Source: Prunella strophiata
Lineage: Eukaryota > Chordata > Aves > Passeriformes > Prunellidae
NCBI GenBank assembly: GCA_036583965.1
Contig: JAZBQD010000001.1
Location: 29,360,597 to 29,424,596 of the forward strand
DNA length: 64,000 bases
Reading direction: 5' to 3'
Positions 61,263 through 64,000 of this stretch are shown piece after piece. The notes under the pieces are model-generated. The model saw nothing but the letters and a program-made list of their open reading frames with translations. It was not told the origin of the DNA and did no database searches. Both the position numbers and the translations under genes were made by a program. Within the stretch, counting starts at the first letter, position 1. Each line of letters opens with the position of its first letter.

Positions 61263-63608
61263 TTGACTCTCTCCTAAGTATCATGATAGATTTCTTTTAA
61301 TCTGCTGCAGAAAATAAATTACTGAAGAAAAAAAAAAATAAAGATTTGTACTCTTTAAAGACTAATCACTTTCAGGCACTGTATGGCAAACAGCAAGATT
61401 CAGAATGAATCCTTTTACTGCATTACTCATGACAGCTTACAACCCAGACTATTAAACATTCATCAATAAAAATTTAACATCCCATCTTCCCTTTGATATC
61501 CTCAACTGCTCCCTACATAAGACAACAAGAAGGCTTTCCACAGCTCAGTGTGATGGCAGGACATCAAAGCAGCCTCCACAGCCAGCCTGCTTCGAACAGT
61601 GTCTTGTATTTAGAAAGTAGAGTTGTCACATGGGAGGGGAAAAAGCAATGCAGGAGATTCTCTCTGGTTTGAATATATATAATCCCTCCCAAGGGGTGCA
61701 TTATGGCCATGTTGTGGCTAAGCAGTAAGTTGCAATTCACTTTTCTTCATATAAGGATATGACAGACCACACAAAAGCAAAAAGAAGAGCTGGATATTTT
61801 CCTTTGTTAAGCTATGAGCACTGCATGCCAGACTTTAACTGCAGGAAAAAAAAGAACAGGCTTTTGCTTAAAAAATTACCAGGTTTTATTATATCCTGGA
61901 TTGACAAATTTGTTGTAGCTACTGTTTGCTAGAGAAGTGAGGATTGTAAACAAATAAATCTCTTTGCTTTCCTGCCACCTACAGAAGATTTGTGCTTGCC
62001 ATTGAAAAGCCAAGCAGGGAATTTTCAATGGGCAAATTCAGTTCAGTTGAGCACCTTCCATTTTTAGCTACTTAACAGAAAAGAGCTGGAAAATTAGACC
62101 CTGAAATAATCCCTCTCCCAATAACTGCTGGGCTTCAGTTGTACTTACTGTCCTGAACCTGACTCAAATCCCATTGTGAGAGTTCTGTGATGCAGGTAGG
62201 TTTTGGATCAGATGCTAAACTGAGCAGCCTTAGGGTCGACAAGCTTAGACTTGTTCCATCTGCCTTTCTCCTGCTCCTACATCCTAACACTGGTGGATTT
62301 TGCTGCCTGCTGTCCACCTGCAATGGCCTGGGGTTTCAGCAAGGCTCCTGGCCAAAGCCTGCCTGTTTCAGGAAGAATGAAGGGCCAGAAGCTGGAAAAT
62401 AAGTCCCACATCATACATTGTTTCAGTTATCATGTTCAGTCAGAGCTTTGCTATGAGGAGGGATGTAGCAGGGTAAAAAGGAAGAAAGGAAAAGAAAGCA
62501 AGGCTCTTATGGTGGTAGATATTCCTACGTTTTTTAATCATTTGATTGGAAACTTCCAGTAGCTCAGTGTAGATTTTGATAGCATGTTACCATATCGGTT
62601 GACAAAATAAATTGAATTTATGTTAGCAAAGGACATGGAAAGAAGAGCAAGTACTATCCATGATTATGTCTAATTAACCTGGTTTTGCTTAGTCTGTAGT
62701 GACCTGTTTAGCAGGTGGAGTGCTGCTAAGAAATCTTAGAAAGGACACGTTCCCTGTTGGCCTCTCTGTCATCCTGAGTTATTATCAGAGAACCAAAGTT
62801 GTTCAGACTTGCACATAGGACTGCAATCACACCTGCTACAAGTGTTTGCTGGGGTCCTCTCCTCAGCTTTAGTTTGTCTCACCCAAAATCCTTTGCAGTC
62901 TGCTCAATTATAGCACTAAAATATTTGCAGACCAACAAGCTAAGTTTAAAAATGCAAGAGAGGTGATATAAGTGGGGGTTTTTTTTCTGTTCTTATATTT
63001 AAAATAAATTCCCAGTATTTTAAAATTTTCTATAGCAATAGCAGCAGCAACCAATATATTTTACTGAGACAAAAAAGTGTCTGTCATAAAGTCACAAGTA
63101 TTTTATAGAACATTTATATTTTAGTGGTCTAAAAATTAGTGGAAATTAATAAATTATCCTATTTTGTTTCCTCCCTTTAAGAAGCAGATTTTGTTGTTTA
63201 GTTTGAGTTTTCTTTTCAGTTTGGAAATGATTCTGTATTCAGCAGCCTTGGATCTGTCTGTAATCTGCTTAAGGGCTTTCTATTGACTTTCAAGCTCTAG
63301 CAGTGAAATAAAATGGGGTGAGAGAATGAAATGATCTGGGTGAGACAAGAGATGTAATTTGATTTTGAGTCAAGAAGAACCAGGGAAGGAAAATCACACC
63401 TCTTTATGTTGCTTCAGAGATGTAAAATCATGTCAATACCACCAGGGCAGCCACTGTGCTGAAATCCTACAACTGGTAGTGCAATCAGTAGTGCAACCAC
63501 TGGCTATTTCAAAATGGCACAGTGCCTTGTATGTCTCAGACCACAATGTCATTTTTGTTTCAATGCCAGTTCATTCTATGCTGGGCTTGCCTTTGCAATG
63601 AACAGATG
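61263..63608. other. No gene seen
   Basis: Unique-looking AT-rich DNA. Overlapping plus-strand frames at 62187-62562 show no known domain. Confidence 0.4.
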
Positions 63609-64000
63609 TCACAGAATCATGAAATCAGAAAATGGCTTGGATTGGAAGGGACCTTAAAGACTAATGTAGTTCCAATGTCCCTGCCATGAGCCTTCCACTA
63701 GATTAGGTTGCTCAGAGCCCCATTCAATCTGGCCTTGGACGTTTCCAGGAATGAGGCAGCTACAACTTGTCTGGACAATCTGTTTCAGTGCCTTACCACC
63801 CTCACAGGGGAGAGTTTCTTCCTATTATCTAATCTAATCTAATCTAGACCTACTCTCAGTTTAAAACCATGCCCCTTGTATTGTCACTACATGCTCTTGT
63901 AAATAGTCTCTCTCCATCTTTCTTGTAGGCTCCCTTTGGGTACTGGAAGGCCACAATGAGGTCATCCAGAAGCCTTCTCTTCTCCAGACTGAACAATCCA
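63609..64000 (-). mobile_element. CR1 LINE fragment, minus strand, cut by the window end
   Basis: On the plus strand it begins with the CR1 terminal repeat ACAGAATCATGAAATCAGAA. It continues TTGGATTGGAAGGGACCTTA, CCACTAGATTAGGTTGCTCA, AGTGCCTTACCACCCTCACA, TTCTTGTAGGCTCCCTTTGG and GCCTTCTCTTCTCCAGACTG, then runs off the end of the window. It is the least diverged CR1 piece here. A small TAATC expansion (about 63829-63846) lies within it. Confidence 0.92.

Overview
The window is vertebrate nuclear DNA, and most likely from a bird of the songbird lineage. It is AT-rich and CpG-poor, without dense coding sequence, and its recognisable repeats are avian: CR1 LINE fragments in both orientations, three solo LTRs of types I know as abundant in passerine genomes, and a tRNA-Ile-derived, CR1-tailed SINE that resembles TguSINE1, which is known from passerines. 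This assignment comes from remembered repeat consensus sequences, not from a search.

I find no protein-coding gene or exon that I can support. Every open frame is short and low in complexity, or lies inside a repeat, or matches no family I recognise. The window is best read as intergenic or deep intronic sequence. The only gene-like regulatory signal is an isolated CpG island at about 8095-8400. It has a GC box and roughly 33 CpGs in about 270 bases, and it begins less than 100 bases after a 48-base poly(A) run. It may be the promoter of an unseen transcript, for example a lncRNA or an alternative first exon.

Layout. 351-1509: a nearly perfect two-copy tandem duplication whose copies differ in their central segment. 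3761-3930: CR1 3' end (+). 7971-8400: poly(A) and CpG island. 9803-10359: solo LTR (+). 17679-18109: a second LTR family (+). 18549-18755: CR1 (-). 22143-24398: a 1.1-kb tandem duplication with copies about 99.6% identical. 25392-25456: CR1 tail. 28929-29075: TguSINE1-like SINE. 32665-32790: ancient SINE relic. 33960-34460: older CR1 (+), followed by two long poly(A) tracts. 36354-36776: CR1 (-). 42135-42704: solo LTR (-), related to the one at 9803. 51880-52330: an unclassified segment with a minus-strand poly(A) signal. 52421-52522: T/G-rich low complexity. 61200-61262: possible tRNA-derived relic. 63609-64000: CR1 (-), cut by the window edge. The remainder is unique-looking AT-rich sequence with nothing I can name.

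There is no operon, defence system, CRISPR array or other gene cluster here. The points most worth following up are the two very young (or artefactual) tandem duplications and the orphan CpG island.
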